Assembly: GCA_031216915.1 (NCBI GenBank) | Contig: CM062294.1 | Span: forward strand, 162,457,455-162,521,454 | Reading direction: 5' to 3' | Length of the DNA stretch: 64,000 nt | DNA from: Pictodentalium vernedei | Lineage: Eukaryota; Mollusca; Scaphopoda; Dentaliida; Dentaliidae | In this document: in pieces, positions 1-10,513 of the stretch | Layout of the letters: the number at the start of each line of letters is the position of its first letter | How positions within the stretch are numbered: the first letter of the stretch is position 1 | Translations under genes and position numbers: made by a program | Notes under the pieces: generated by a model | The model's database searches: none | What the model saw: the letters and a program-made list of their open reading frames with translations, nothing else | Told to the model about the DNA's origin: nothing

Positions 1-148
1 TCAATCTTAAAGACAGAACCTCCAAGTGCCACTGATATTTATATTTACAAATATATATTATTACCACTCAATCTATAAGTTACTGGTCGATTAACATGAT
101 TTTGGAGGGCCGTTAAAACTCCATAATTTCGGCGACGTCATTCGGCGG

Positions 149-204
149 AGCCGGGCCGCGGGCGATAATGGTATAAATAGCCATTAGCGGCCCGCGGTCC
201 GGCT
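149..204. repeat. GC-rich imperfect hairpin
   Basis: The arms 149-171 and 181-204 are near-complementary and GC-rich (GCCGGGCCGCGGGC against GCGGCCCGCGGTCCGGC), around a short AT spacer, in otherwise AT-rich DNA. It looks like the core of a small foldback or MITE element. Outer ends were not identified. The rest of 205-499 shows nothing recognisable. Confidence 0.6.
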
Positions 205-499
205 ATTTTTAGATTCCATGGTCTAATGAATTACTCCCATTCGGATGACGTCCCTTTGTATTTCTGAACTGAGGTCGAACGCACGATCGAAACAGAAATA
301 TCGAACCGATTTTAGTGATTATTTCTGTGCTGAAATGAAGCACTACCTGATGGAAACAAGTTGCATTGCACCGTGAATCGGTCGCACTTGTCCAATTCAA
401 TTTACATAACATACTAATTTTCTTCTGTGTTTTAATGCCCAAATCTGAAAGACTTCCAGCAATTCCCTCGTGCGGTTAGCTGTAAAGTGTAACAGGGAG

Positions 500-704
500 T
501 GGTAATAATAGTAATAACATGATTGTTGTCAGGCATCATGATTCATTAGCGGCCCTGCAGCAATGATGAACAGCCCTTGGGTTTATTAATGGCCCTCGAC
601 TTCGTATCGGGCCTTGAATAAACCCTCGGGCTGTTCACCATTGCTGCAGGGCCGCTACTGAACCATAATGCACTCCAAAATCATGTTATTGTTATATTAT
701 TGTC
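500..704. repeat. Foldback (MITE-like) element
   Basis: A long interrupted inverted repeat. The inner arms (about 545-600 and 608-665) share CGGCCCTGCAGCAATG with its complement, plus complementary tracts around GGGTTTATT and GGGCTGTTC. The outer arms (about 503-521 and 681-702) pair AATAACATGAT with ATCATGTTATT. No coding capacity. It resembles a nonautonomous foldback DNA transposon. From 705 to 1078 nothing is recognised. Confidence 0.6.
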
Positions 705-1078
705 GTGATATTGTAAATGGGTATGAGGTCAGTTGTGGTCTAACGTACATAACCCCCAATGCCAACTGACTCTAATATTATTGAAGAAACAGTTTGCTAT
801 AATAATAAAAGCGGAAATGATATGTTTGAAGGGAGTAATTACAAAGCTTGCGCATTCTGAATAATTTGACAAATGACGCATTGCCGTTGATTCTTTACAG
901 TATATCAGAAGGTAATTTATTTTCTGATTATTGTTGTCAGAACGCAAGATGAAATCTTCCGTCGCAGATTCAGACTTTTGATTGATAAAACCGACATTAA
1001 TTTGCCGGAAGTCGCCGTGAGAAGATGTATAATAATGAGGCCTTGGGTCATCAACATAATCGTTGGTTACCTAATATC

Positions 1079-1330
1079 TTAACACTTTACCCAACATGAA
1101 AAGCAGACGACACTTGCAAAAATAATTCTTGAATAACTATTTTTTTTCATTTTTTGTCTCAAAAACATAGGTTATGACCCCTCGTTGGAACGAGCTCGAC
1201 GCGCTCGTTCCAACGAGGGGTCATAACCTATGTTTTTGAGACAAAAAATGAAAAAAATAATGAAAATTAATTGGCGATGTTTGAGAATTGCGCTGGCCGG
1301 TGTTGGCCGTTACGTTAGGTAAAGGGTTAA
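1079..1330 (+). mobile_element. TTAA-ended palindromic MITE, family A, copy 1
   Basis: About 250 bp, starting TTAACACTTTACCCAAC and ending GTAAAGGGTTAA. The centre is a long near-perfect palindrome around CGAGCTCG, flanked by GGTTATGACCCCTCGTT and its complement. The same sequence occurs at 33439, 42659, 54605 and, in the opposite orientation, 59282. TTAA termini suggest a piggyBac-like TTAA-targeting mover, which is inference. No ORF of its own. Confidence 0.8.
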
Positions 1331-1699
1331 TGCTGTTTGGATTTTTCACACACTGTTTTTGAATTGGAAGTCACAAAATCTCGGAGGGTGTGGGGCGCAT
1401 TCTTTGGCAAATTGTCGGTAAGACAAATCAGGTCTGATCATGGGGGGGGGGGGGGGCGGTTGCCTAAATGGCATTATATTAGGCTAGAAGGCTGAATGCT
1501 TACCACTTGACATTTTTACTGTCAGAATTTGCCAACAAATCATCGAAAACGGCGGCACAATAAACGTCCAGAGCTTGCTAAAGGTCATAACATTGATCGC
1601 ATGGCATGATATGTCTCGTATTTAATGTGGAATTGTTCCTTCTGGCAGCTGTTATACTCTTTTCTCCTGGGGAAAAAGTAAATACGGAATGTGCATGCA
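1331..1699. other. Non-coding spacer with poly-G run
   Basis: No supported gene. The only visible feature is a 15-base G homopolymer at 1442-1456. Confidence 0.6.
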
Positions 1700-4600
1700 G
1701 CATTATCCTAATTCGTTTGCTTGTTTGGGGTGACCTTTAGATGTGTACTATCGATTTTTGTCCATTTCCGTCAAAAAACGACCTGTGAACTTAGTTTAGT
1801 TAGACATCAATATTTTCATTTGGCACACCCTACAGGGCACATTTATGATCGTATCGCTTTGAAACGTGGCATGCTTATTTGGGGTGATCTCCAGATAGGA
1901 ACTATAGATTTCCGTGAATAAACGTTGTCGTTGGTAGCAACCTTTTGACTTATCCAGGCAACAGTGTATTCCTTTGGCACACCCTAACAGGGCACATTTA
2001 TGATGGAATCGCTTTGAACTTTGATATGCTTGTTTGGGGTGATCTCTAGATGGGACCAGTTGAATTTCTTCCATTTCCGTCAAAATAGTTGCGGATGGCA
2101 ACAAAATTTGACGAACTCAGAGCAGTTATGCATCAATATTTCCCTTTGGCAGACCGCACATGTCGCAGTTATGATCGTAGACTCGAAATGCTTGTTTGGG
2201 ATGACCTCTTGATGGGAGCTGTCGATTTTCATCCGTGTTTGTCAACAAACATTGCCTTTGGCAACGACCTTTGAACTTAGTTTAGTTAAGCAACAACATT
2301 TCTCTATGGCACATCTTACAGGGCGCATTTATTGTCGGATCGCTTTAAAACCTTGTATGTTTGTTTGGGGTGACCTCTAGATGGGAGCTATTGATTTTCT
2401 CCTATTGCCGTCAAAAAACGGTGCCGTTGGTAACGATCTTTGAACTTAGTTTAGTCAGGCATCAATATATTCCTTTGACACGCTTTACAGGGCCATTTAT
2501 GATCGAATCGCTTTAAAACTTGGTATGTCTGTTTGGGGTTACTTTTAGATGGGAGCGATTGATTTTCTTCCACTTCCGTCAAAAAAAGTTGCCGATGGCA
2601 ACGACCATTGGAGAACTTAGCGCAGTTATGCATTAATAGTTCCCTTTGGCACACCCTTTAGGGCACATTTAGGATCGCTTTGAAACCTGGTATGCTTGTT
2701 GGGAGTGACCTCTAGTTGGGTGCTTTCGATTTTCGTCCATTTCCGTTAAAAACCTTTGCCCTTGGCAACGACCTTTTAACTTAGTTTAGTTAGACATCAA
2801 TATTTCCCTTTGGCACCCACTACAAGGCACATTTATGATCGGGTCGCTTTGAAACCTGGTAAGCTTGTTTGGGGTGATCTCTAGATGGGAGCTGTTGATT
2901 TCTTCCATTTCCGTCAAAAACAGTTGCTGATGGCAACGAACCTTGATGAACTCAGTGCAGTTATGCATCAATATTTATTTTGGGCAGAACGCACATATTG
3001 CATTGTAACCGGAGTTTCATTAATTAAATTTGGTCAACTTGACGAAGTAAAGTACAAAATTTCCTTTGGCACACCCTACCGGGCACATTTATGATCACAT
3101 CGCTTTGAAACTTGGTATCCTTGTTGTTGTCCCATTCTTTAGATAGGAGCTATCGATTTCCTTCCATTTCCGTCAAAAAACTTTGCCGGTAGTTTTGACC
3201 TTTGAACTTAGTTCATTTGTGCATCGATATATTCCTTTGGCACACCGGATAGGTCGAATTGATCATCGGGTTGCTTTGAAACTTCCTATGCTTATTTTTG
3301 GGTGACCTCTAGATGGAAGCTTTTGATTTTCTTCCACTTTCGCCAAAAAGATGCCGTTAGCAACGACCTTCAAACTTAGTGTATTTTGCATCAGCATTTT
3401 TCTTTGGCACACCCACAAGATACATTCATTAATGGATCGCTTTGAAACATAGTATGTTATTTGGGTTGACCTCCAGCTGGGAGCTTCTTTCATTCCCGCC
3501 GAAAAGGTAGCTATGATAAACGACCTTCTACTTTGCCCTTTTGTACATTGATAACTTCCTGTGGAACACTGCACAGATCACATTTATGATCCGATTGCTT
3601 GGAACCTTGGAATGCTGCTTTGGTGCAGCTGTTTGATGCGAACTATTTTTTTCTTTTCCGTTGAGAAACGTTGCTGTTAGCAAAGATCTTTAAACTTTGC
3701 CGTCTTTGCATCAACATTTGTCGTTGGCACGCTCTGCAGAGTGCATTTTTGAATGTACTGGTTTGAAACTTGGTATGCCCGTTTTGGTGTCTTCTAGATG
3801 AGAGCTATAGATTATACTCCATTTCCGTCAAAACAGTGTTGCCCTTACCAACGACATTCAACTTTGCCGTTTTGTGTGTCAACAATATTCTTGATAACAC
3901 CACACTGTTCGCGTTTATGATTCGATCGCTTTGAAACATGGAGTGCTTGTATGGAGCGACCTCTAGATGTGAGCTTTGATTGTCTCTCGTTTCTCCCGTA
4001 AAAAGTTGCTGAATGTTGCCGTTAGAAATGACCACTGAACATTTTCCTTTAGCAAGCCCTGCAGGGTGAATTTATGAATGTATCATTCTGAAACTTGGTA
4101 TGCTTGTTTTGGAGTAACCTCTAGATGTGAGCTAGCGATTTTCTTCCATTTCCATTACAAAACCTTGTCGCCAGCAATAACCTTTAAAATTAGCGCATTT
4201 GTGCATCAACATATTCCTTTGACATGCCCTACAGGGCACATTTATGAATGGATTGCTTTGAAACCGGGTTGAAATTCATCAAATAAAACGTTGCCGTAGC
4301 TTTGACCTGATACATTTGTGCATCAACATTATTCATTTGACACGCTCTGTCGGGCACATTTATGAGTAGATTGCTTTGAAACTAGGTATGCTTGTTCGTG
4401 GTGACCTCCAGATGGGAGTTCTTGATTTTCTGTAATTTACTTCAAAACACGTTTTCGATAGCACCATCCTCAGAACTTAGAGCATTTGTGCAGCAACTTA
4501 TCCCCTTTGCACCCTCACAGGGCACATTTATGAATGCCCATAAAAAAGGATAAAAAAATATTGCCACGACCTTCAAACATAGTACACTTGTGCATTAACA

Positions 4601-4900
4601 TCTTCCTTTGGCACGAGTCAGAGGGTGCATTCATTATCGGGTTGTTTTGAAACTTGGTATGCTTATTCGGGGTGACCAAGGTAGGAGTTATCGATTTTCT
4701 TATCATTTCCGTCAAAAACTGTCGCTGTTATCAACAAACCTTTAATTTAGTGCATTTGTGCATCAACGTTTTTCTTTGACATGTCTTGCACGGCACATTT
4801 ATCATAGGATTGTTTTTGAACTTGTTGTGCTCATTAGGCGAGAAGACCTCTGTGAAAAAGTTGACATTTAAACTTACAACCTTCTTCCTTTAGCCAGCCC
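1700..4900. repeat. Degenerate tandem array, period about 165 bp
   Basis: Units repeat the order TTTGGCACACCCTACAGGG, CACATTTATGATCG, GCTTTGAAACCTGGTATGC, GGTGACCTCTAGATGGGAG, CATTTCCGTCAAAAA and CGACCTTTGAACTTAG. The CACATTTATGATCG anchor recurs near 1837, 1993, 2488, 2660, 2828 and 3080, with more diverged units up to about 4.9 kb, roughly eighteen in all. Short ORFs on both strands here are repeat artefacts, because each merely reads through the unit. The array ends at a motif shared with a different array (5026-5045). Confidence 0.85.
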
Positions 4901-5082
4901 TACAGTTTACATTTAAAAATTCAAGGATTGCTCGTTGTGCACACACAATGTTGTTATATTGAAGTTGGAATTAATGATCTTCAATTTTGCCATTTCACTA
5001 ATAACTTACCAAATTCAAGTTTGTCAAGTTGAGCTAGAGTGTCATTTGTACTTTCATTGATGATTATCACTATAAATAGTTT

Positions 5083-5155
5083 TTCGAATCTAATATTATT
5101 GAGTTCGTGGAAATATTGATCACCCGTGGAAAGTGACCAGTCCACGGCGGCCGTT
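5083..5155 (-). repeat. Fragment of dispersed repeat family C
   Basis: On the minus strand this reads GGCCGCCGTGGACTGGTCAC followed by the CAATATTTCCACGAA and CAATAATATTAGATTC blocks also found at 30815-31068, 32088-32320 and 42993-43228. Only the first third of the family consensus is present. Confidence 0.65.
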
Positions 5156-5898
5156 CTGTAGATTTGAAAAACAGATCGATGTTCATGGGCAACAGTATAG
5201 GACTCTCATACAGAAAATATTGAATCCTTATGTCGTATTACAAATAATACAACCCCATCGCCAGCTCTGATCTCGAATCTCATTGCTGAATATTGAGCAT
5301 CTCGGAAACACTCACTGCTTAAGTTAATAATTTAATCATTTGCCCCGCCTCTGTGTTTGATTGGTTGAAAGCATACAGCGTGAAAGTCGTCAAAATCGTA
5401 TAAACCAAATCACGTAATGATTTGGAATGTCATTACATCCGATACAACTTCGAAGACTCTGGAAGCCCCGCCCACTCAATCCAATTGTCACCGTGAGGGC
5501 GTGACATTAGACTGATAGATGGATAACAAGCTTGTAAACAAAGATCAATGATCGATTTTTCATCGCCTCCAGTCAGCGAGAATATAATGATAATTTCTCG
5601 GGAACAATTGAATTTAATAAAATATACCGAAGTGGGAAACAAATCAAAGATCATACATCCAAACATGATTTTGGGGGAACTTAAAAAAAAATGTTTTTAA
5701 TGATATTGTTACGTGACTTGCTAAATATCTGTCGTCTGCGATCGAAAATCAACACAACAAACAATTTGACAATGATTGACGTGACCTGTTTGTGGCACAC
5801 TTTCCTGGGTTTGACTGTTGTCTTTTGCGAAAATTAAAAGTTTTTGGTTCACGTACACATAGTTTTTTATGTTTTAATATTACAGCCGGATTAAATTA
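5156..5898. other. Non-coding spacer
   Basis: I see no supported gene, RNA or repeat here. The short minus-strand ORF at 5433-5666 has no recognisable domain. Confidence 0.5.
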
Positions 5899-6054
5899 TA
5901 AGAAGTAACTGTTGTTTTCCTTTGGTTTATGCGATATAAACCGAAAATTTTCAGCACAAGCTTAATCATCACTCGCTACGCGAGTTATGAAGCTTATGCT
6001 GAAAATTTTCGGTTTATATCGCATAAACCGAAGGAAAACAACAGTTACTTCTTA
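5899..6054. repeat. Long near-perfect palindrome
   Basis: Arms of roughly 70 bp. TAAGAAGTAACTGTTG at the left matches the complement CAACAGTTACTTCTTA at the right, with CCGAAAATTTTCAGC on both inner flanks and the loop around CTCGCTACGCGAG. A MITE or foldback element with no coding capacity. Confidence 0.7.
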
Positions 6055-6239
6055 AATAAACCAGTGCAAGTGTGGATCTCAGAACTCTAGAACAAATGTC
6101 TCGTTTGCAGACTTTGGTGGCCTCTGTCCTTTTATTATGGGGTTTAATCCGAAACCGGCGCTTGTAACATTGTCTGCAACGTCCACGCATGTATTTACAT
6201 GGCCTCACCAGCCAACTACTGACGATGACATAACTCTAT

Positions 6240-6790
6240 TTTCTATTTATTACACACCTGTTCTATAAAATCCTCATCTACAGCAACACTAAACCATGAG
6301 GAAAATGAAAATCTGTTCCGCTCATATGTGCGGAACGGAAATCGTTGACAGGTTATTTTTAAATAGAAGCGAAAATTCACTGGAAGTTTCTTTAAATTGA
6401 GCAACGGAATTACAATTTGAATCACTAGCGATAGCTACAAATCGGTCCCAAAGTCCCAATGTGTTTTATGTGCCAGTAGGCATATTGAACACATTGTAAC
6501 TCAGGGGACAAAATTGTAACACGGGTTCTCCTAGCAAATTTGTTTGGCGATACGATGTGTTGTTTTTGTCGATAGTTGTCAAATGAATTTCGAGTGTCCT
6601 TCTAATAATTGATTTTATAGACATGAAGGCGTGTAATAAACACAGAAAGACACGCGTGTGTAAATGGGGCAATCGATATGGCACTTGTACCATTCGGCCC
6701 CTCGTTCTTTCCTTCCGTGCTGGCACTCGTGCCATATCGATTAGCCCATTCACATGTCGTTCTGTGTATTTCTTTCTATGTCCATCCCCT
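6240..6790. repeat. Dispersed repeat family B, copy 1
   Basis: Shares a long sequence with 51115-51700 and 53145-53475: a TTATTACACACCTGTTCTA-like start, TATGTGCGGAACGGAAATC, CACTGGAAGTTTCT, GATAGTTGTCAAATGAATT and CACGCGTGTG. It ends in an inverted repeat of ATCGATATGGCACTTG. No significant ORF, so a nonautonomous mobile element is the best reading. Confidence 0.7.
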
Positions 6791-8390
6791 TTTCACAAAA
6801 TACACAGTTAGACAAGTGTTTTTGTTACGAAAAGTTCACAGAAAAATTAAATCAAGTTCAGGTTATCTTATTCAATATCCGTACCCAGGCATCGAAGTGA
6901 TAGTGGGCAGCATTGCTACCTTCTTTAAGAATTACGTTTAACCACATACAGTCGAAAATGTATCAAAATGTACATATAAAGCCAAACAAAATTAAATGAT
7001 TAATTCTCATGCGTTTTTTTAAACGCATGAGAGAAGGTAGGGGGTGGTATTTATATTTTTTATTCCTAATTGAATGGTCGTCGATGCCTAAAATCCAATT
7101 GTGAGAGCCTAAAATGAAATACTCGAGCTTCCAGGTTGATTTCACTGATAGACTGTTTTTTGAAATAGCGATCACATAACACAAAATCATTATAGAACAA
7201 CTAAAATAGAGATAAAAAAATAATAAAGGGATTTTAACTGGTTAAGTGCTAGAAAAGCCACAATCAGGCCTTTCCAAAAAATGAGGGTACCAGTGCAAAA
7301 GTAATATTTTCCTGACTCATGTTTCGTATTCAGTTAAACGTAAATAATAGTTTGTTTATACAAATTTGTTCTATTACAAATTATTGGAGAGTGCCTGCTG
7401 GTACTCTCCCATAATTTGTAATATAATAAATATTGATGAAGAAATTCAGACCACAAAAAATAATCTAATCCTCAACCAGTTAAATAAATATTTATTTTGT
7501 ATACATATAAGAATCGTGTCGCATTTCCCGAAGAGAATAACAAGACTGTATCAATGTATACGACATAATGCAACGCAAATCGCGATGTGATACCGTTAAA
7601 ATCACGTGGTAGTTTTGAACATTTTGAATTTTGCCTCAGAAATAAAAATGCACGTGGGCCGGAAAAAGAATCAGCCGTTGCCTGAGAATCAAAAGATTAA
7701 TTCTAATTAGCCTAAAAAGCTTGAAATATCCATAGTCCATCCGCATCAGTACCTATAACTCTTAGAGGAACGAGTGAGAAAAGCGTGTTCAGGTGTGGGT
7801 TCGTATGCTTGGTTTACGAAGAAAAGTAGAGAAATGGTTGGGATAAACTGTTCAAGCAACTCATCCAATACATTCGTGCGCGACGAAGGTAGTGACTTAA
7901 ACTGAACAACTGAACAACTAAAAAGCGACCCATCCTGAAACAAAGTGAATTTGTAGGTTTGGTTTAAATGCTTACAAACAAAACCATTTTTTGAAGATTT
8001 CTCTCTCGAAATTTAGGTATGAATGTATCAGAAACTAACCATCGGATTCACCATTCCAAATCTGGATACTAATGACGAAAGTTAGTTTGCTACAAACGTA
8101 CCATGATAAAAATTATCTAACGGCCTTACCTCCCAATTTTTGGCAAAGGCGCAGGGGGCCTTCTGAAAGATTTCGATATCAAGACAAAAGACATAATTAT
8201 GTGGTATAATTTCAGTTCATCAGAAAATTTTAGAAATTATTATGACAGTCAATGGGTCGCTTCCGGTCGCTTTATTGTTTTCATTTCCTTGTTGTACTGT
8301 TAGTTTAACTAGTGAATTATGTACACACAATAAAGTGTGAAACATTTCCTAATAAATTATAGAGGACATCGTAAATCATTTTTTGTATCT
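6791..8390. other. Non-coding region with one hairpin
   Basis: No gene is supported. A stable hairpin lies at 7372-7421, where ATTACAAATTATTGGAGAGT pairs with its near complement around GCCTGCTGGT. ORFs at 6963-7190, 7366-7590 and 7746-7943 show no domain or coding signature. Confidence 0.5.
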
Positions 8391-8591
8391 TTAACACTTT
8401 GAACCCGAAAGGCCACTTTTCTAGCCCAGGGTCGTTATACGACCTGATTTCATAAGTTAGATAGTTGCTCAGTGAATTTGTATGCTAGACCAATCAACAT
8501 CTTCAACGTGCAGCCACAGGGCTGCATCCTGAAAATATTGATTGGTCTTTCCCCAAGTAACGAATATAGACTCTCCCAGATGATGGCTGTG
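8391..8591. repeat. Left half of host repeat split by the Polinton
   Basis: Begins TTAACACTTT and contains a hairpin (8488-8515 pairing with 8520-8547, GACCAATCAA against TTGATTGGTC). It ends in the left target duplication. With the part beyond the Polinton (27581-27632, ending GGGTTAA) the pre-insertion unit would be about 253 bp, close to the length of family A MITEs. That it is one repeat unit is inference. Confidence 0.4.
8586..8591. repeat. 6-bp target site duplication, left
   Basis: GCTGTG directly abuts the left terminus AGTAGG. The identical hexamer abuts the right terminus at 27575-27580. Polintons create 6-bp duplications on integration. Confidence 0.9.
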
Positions 8592-9184
8592 AGTAGGTAT
8601 AAATGGAGAGTTTACGACCACTTTGTACATGTACGTGTACAACATACGTGCACGATGCGTTCACCAACGTGGAATTCAGTGTTAAATCGCACGCTTGTTC
8701 ACAAAAATGTACAGTGGTCTTGAATCCCCCCCATGTTTTTTGTGACTCCTAGATCGCACTTTTAACGTTCAAATACTCGTGGTGAACGCGCGTTTTTAAA
8801 AAAAGGTGAAATTGTACATTTTCACTTTGTCTTTTACTTTAAAAATTTTTGTCGACGTTCCCATCGCAGCTCAGACCATCGATCCATCGTTGGCGAACGC
8901 GAGCAAAACATTCTTGGCTAGATCAAAAAAACGGCCTGCGGTTCAAGACCAGTGGTCCAGAACTCTCCATTGTTATTGAGGCGGTGGGTTTTTCCCATTT
9001 ATGACGTCATTAGGGGAATTCCCCACTATTGGAATTCCCAAACTCAGCTAATCGACCGATCGGATCGCTCGATTCTCCGTCAATCGACCGATCGGATCGC
9101 TCGATTCTCGTAAACTCAATCATACGGAGTTATCTCCCCTCGTCGTGGGGTGGGGGAATATCCTAGGAAATAAATAAAAGTGAT
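8592..9184 (+). repeat. Polinton left terminal inverted repeat
   Basis: Mirror of 26981-27574. Alignment by eye gives about 15 differences over 594 bp, including a 7-versus-6 C run and a few single-base indels. It contains TGACGTCA at 9002-9009, GGGGAATTCCCC at 9013-9024, a second GGAATTCCC at 9031-9039, and two 28-bp tandem copies of an AATCGACCGATCGGATCG unit at 9050-9077 and 9082-9109. Confidence 0.95.
9002..9039. promoter_or_regulatory. CRE-like and kappaB-like sites in the left TIR
   Basis: TGACGTCA is the full CRE palindrome bound by CREB/ATF factors. GGGGAATTCCCC fits the Rel/NF-kappaB (Dorsal-type) consensus, and a half-copy GGAATTCCC follows. The same cluster is mirrored at 27127-27164. 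Both sequences are palindromic, so chance occurrence and replication-origin roles remain possible. Function is inferred only. Confidence 0.4.
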
Positions 9185-9186
9185 CG

Positions 9187-9200
9187 ATATATATAGGAGA
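9187..9200 (+). promoter_or_regulatory. TATA-like element before the first gene
   Basis: ATATATATAGGAGAGA lies about 90 bp before the ATG at 9277. Related TATA plus GAGA strings occur about 60-115 bp before other genes of the element (11900, 20851, 21533, and on the minus strand near 20102). Confidence 0.4.
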
Positions 9201-9276
9201 GAAAAAAATATATATAAATAATAGTTATTTAGAAAAATAAATATATCAAATCGAATAGATAATAAAAACGTAAATC

Positions 9277-9651
9277 ATGAGCGATTCTCAGGATATTAGA
9301 GTGAGGTTTCTTTTAAAAATGCTGATGAGAGCCTACACATTCTGCGTGAACGAACAACTAGGTCGTCTCTTGTTAGAACGATGCGTCGGATGTTGGGATC
9401 ACCTAGACTTCGATCACGAGAATCATTCGTGTCTGTGGATGGAAAGGGAAGATATGGTCGTCAAGTATTTCGTCCCGGCGTTCGAACGCGTTCAAATCAA
9501 TGAAGTGATCGCGTTTTGGAAGAGATTACTCTACTGTAAGAATTGAAGCAAGCCCACAGATTCAGAAGAACAGAAATTGGCGCGTAAAAGTCTGACTTTA
9601 CGAGATAAGGGATGCATCTTGAAATTATTGTTCAACGAAGCATACGTCTAA
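9277..9651 (+). pseudogene. Small Cys/His-rich protein, interrupted by in-frame TGA
   Basis: Unknown function. The first segment (9277-9546, 89 aa) has a zinc-binding-like pattern: C36-x2-C39, then H42, H47, H50 and C52 in CVGCWDHLDFDHENHSC. The TGA at 9544-9546 is followed in the same frame by 34 more open codons (to the TAA at 9649-9651) with unchanged base composition. The gene was therefore probably about 124 aa and is now split by a nonsense mutation. It is the first gene inside the left TIR and reads inward. Small Cys/His proteins of this kind occur in Polintons, but I cannot assign a role. Readthrough of the TGA cannot be excluded. Confidence 0.6.
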
Positions 9652-9729
9652 GTTTTCTCGTTGATATAAAATAAGGGAGAATAGAAAATAAAAATAAATA
9701 CACACATAAATTTTTTATCTAATATTAGA

Positions 9730-10407
9730 ATGAAAAAAACAAAAATGAGAACCAGAAATAAATTGTATCCGACGTTAGTGGACGACGAGGACGAGAAGCC
9801 GAACGGCGTTTTGCCGACGGCGCCGCCGCTACAAGAAAGAGAAAAAGGAGAGAGGTATCGCATCGATCAAATCAATAGAATCCAAGAGTATCTAATTCGA
9901 GAGAGAGATTCTCGTCGTTCCCTCAAGAAGAAGTATTCGCGTTTCGTGACAGTCGTCAACGCGATCGACACGACATTCATCACGATTTCTCTAGGTTTAC
10001 ATGCGGCCGGCATCGGATTTTTGTCGACCGCGGTCGGCATTCCGATCGTGTTGACCGTAGAAGGAGTGGCTCTCGCCGCCGGATTGTTTAGCACGCTCGG
10101 AACCTTTTTGAGTAGGAAATTATATCTGAAGGCGAGGAAACACGACAAGATTCGCGTCTTGGCCGACTCCAAGATCGACACGATATCCGAAATGATCTCT
10201 ATGGCGTTGAAAGATGGTAGGATATCGGACGGAGAATACTTCGCGATATTGAGCGAGAAAACGAAATATGATGCCACGAAAGAAGCCGTGAGAATCAAGA
10301 CTCGTCAGATCATCAAGGAAGAGATGAAGGATTCTCTCGTGGAAAAGGGGAGGAAAGAGGCCAGGGAGGAATTCAGTAAGATGATAGAACTCAAGAGCAG
10401 CGACTGA
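9730..10407 (+). CDS. Membrane protein with LYPxL and PTAP-like motifs
   Basis: An intact 225-aa ORF. The acidic N-terminal tail contains LYPTL (residues 12-16) and PTAPP (29-33), which match the ALIX-binding LYPxL and TSG101-binding P(T/S)AP late-domain consensus of enveloped viruses. A charged helix (40-70) leads into a hydrophobic Gly/Ala-rich region of about 80-127, long enough for two membrane-spanning segments. A basic stretch (KLYLKARKHDK) and a charged, probably helical C-terminus follow. I recognise it as a protein type recurring in animal Polintons, but no enzymatic domain is visible. Membrane location is inferred from composition. An ESCRT link is a hypothesis, because short linear motifs occur by chance. 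The start is the first ATG after a leaderless AT-rich spacer. Confidence 0.75.
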   Translation: MKKTKMRTRNKLYPTLVDDEDEKPNGVLPTAPPLQEREKGERYRIDQINRIQEYLIRERDSRRSLKKKYSRFVTVVNAIDTTFITISLGLHAAGIGFLSTAVGIPIVLTVEGVALAAGLFSTLGTFLSRKLYLKARKHDKIRVLADSKIDTISEMISMALKDGRISDGEYFAILSEKTKYDATKEAVRIKTRQIIKEEMKDSLVEKGRKEAREEFSKMIELKSSD

Positions 10408-10513
10408 AAAAAAAAATATATATATAATAAGAACAGAATTTAAAAAAAAAAAAAAAATATTAAATTTATATATAAAATAAAAAAACGAAATTAATTTAAA
10501 TAACTCTTAAATA

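Noticed and set aside
1721-4272. Many 60-103-codon ORFs on both strands between 1.7 and 4.7 kb
   Set aside because: They read through the 165-bp tandem unit and share no protein-level conservation. Stop positions vary between units.
1700-4900. CRISPR-like array
   Set aside because: Units are long (about 165 bp), degenerate and without short spacers. The setting is eukaryotic.
9867-10298. 143-codon minus-strand ORF inside the membrane-protein gene
   Set aside because: A shadow of the plus-strand gene: it has no domain, while the plus frame has a coherent protein.
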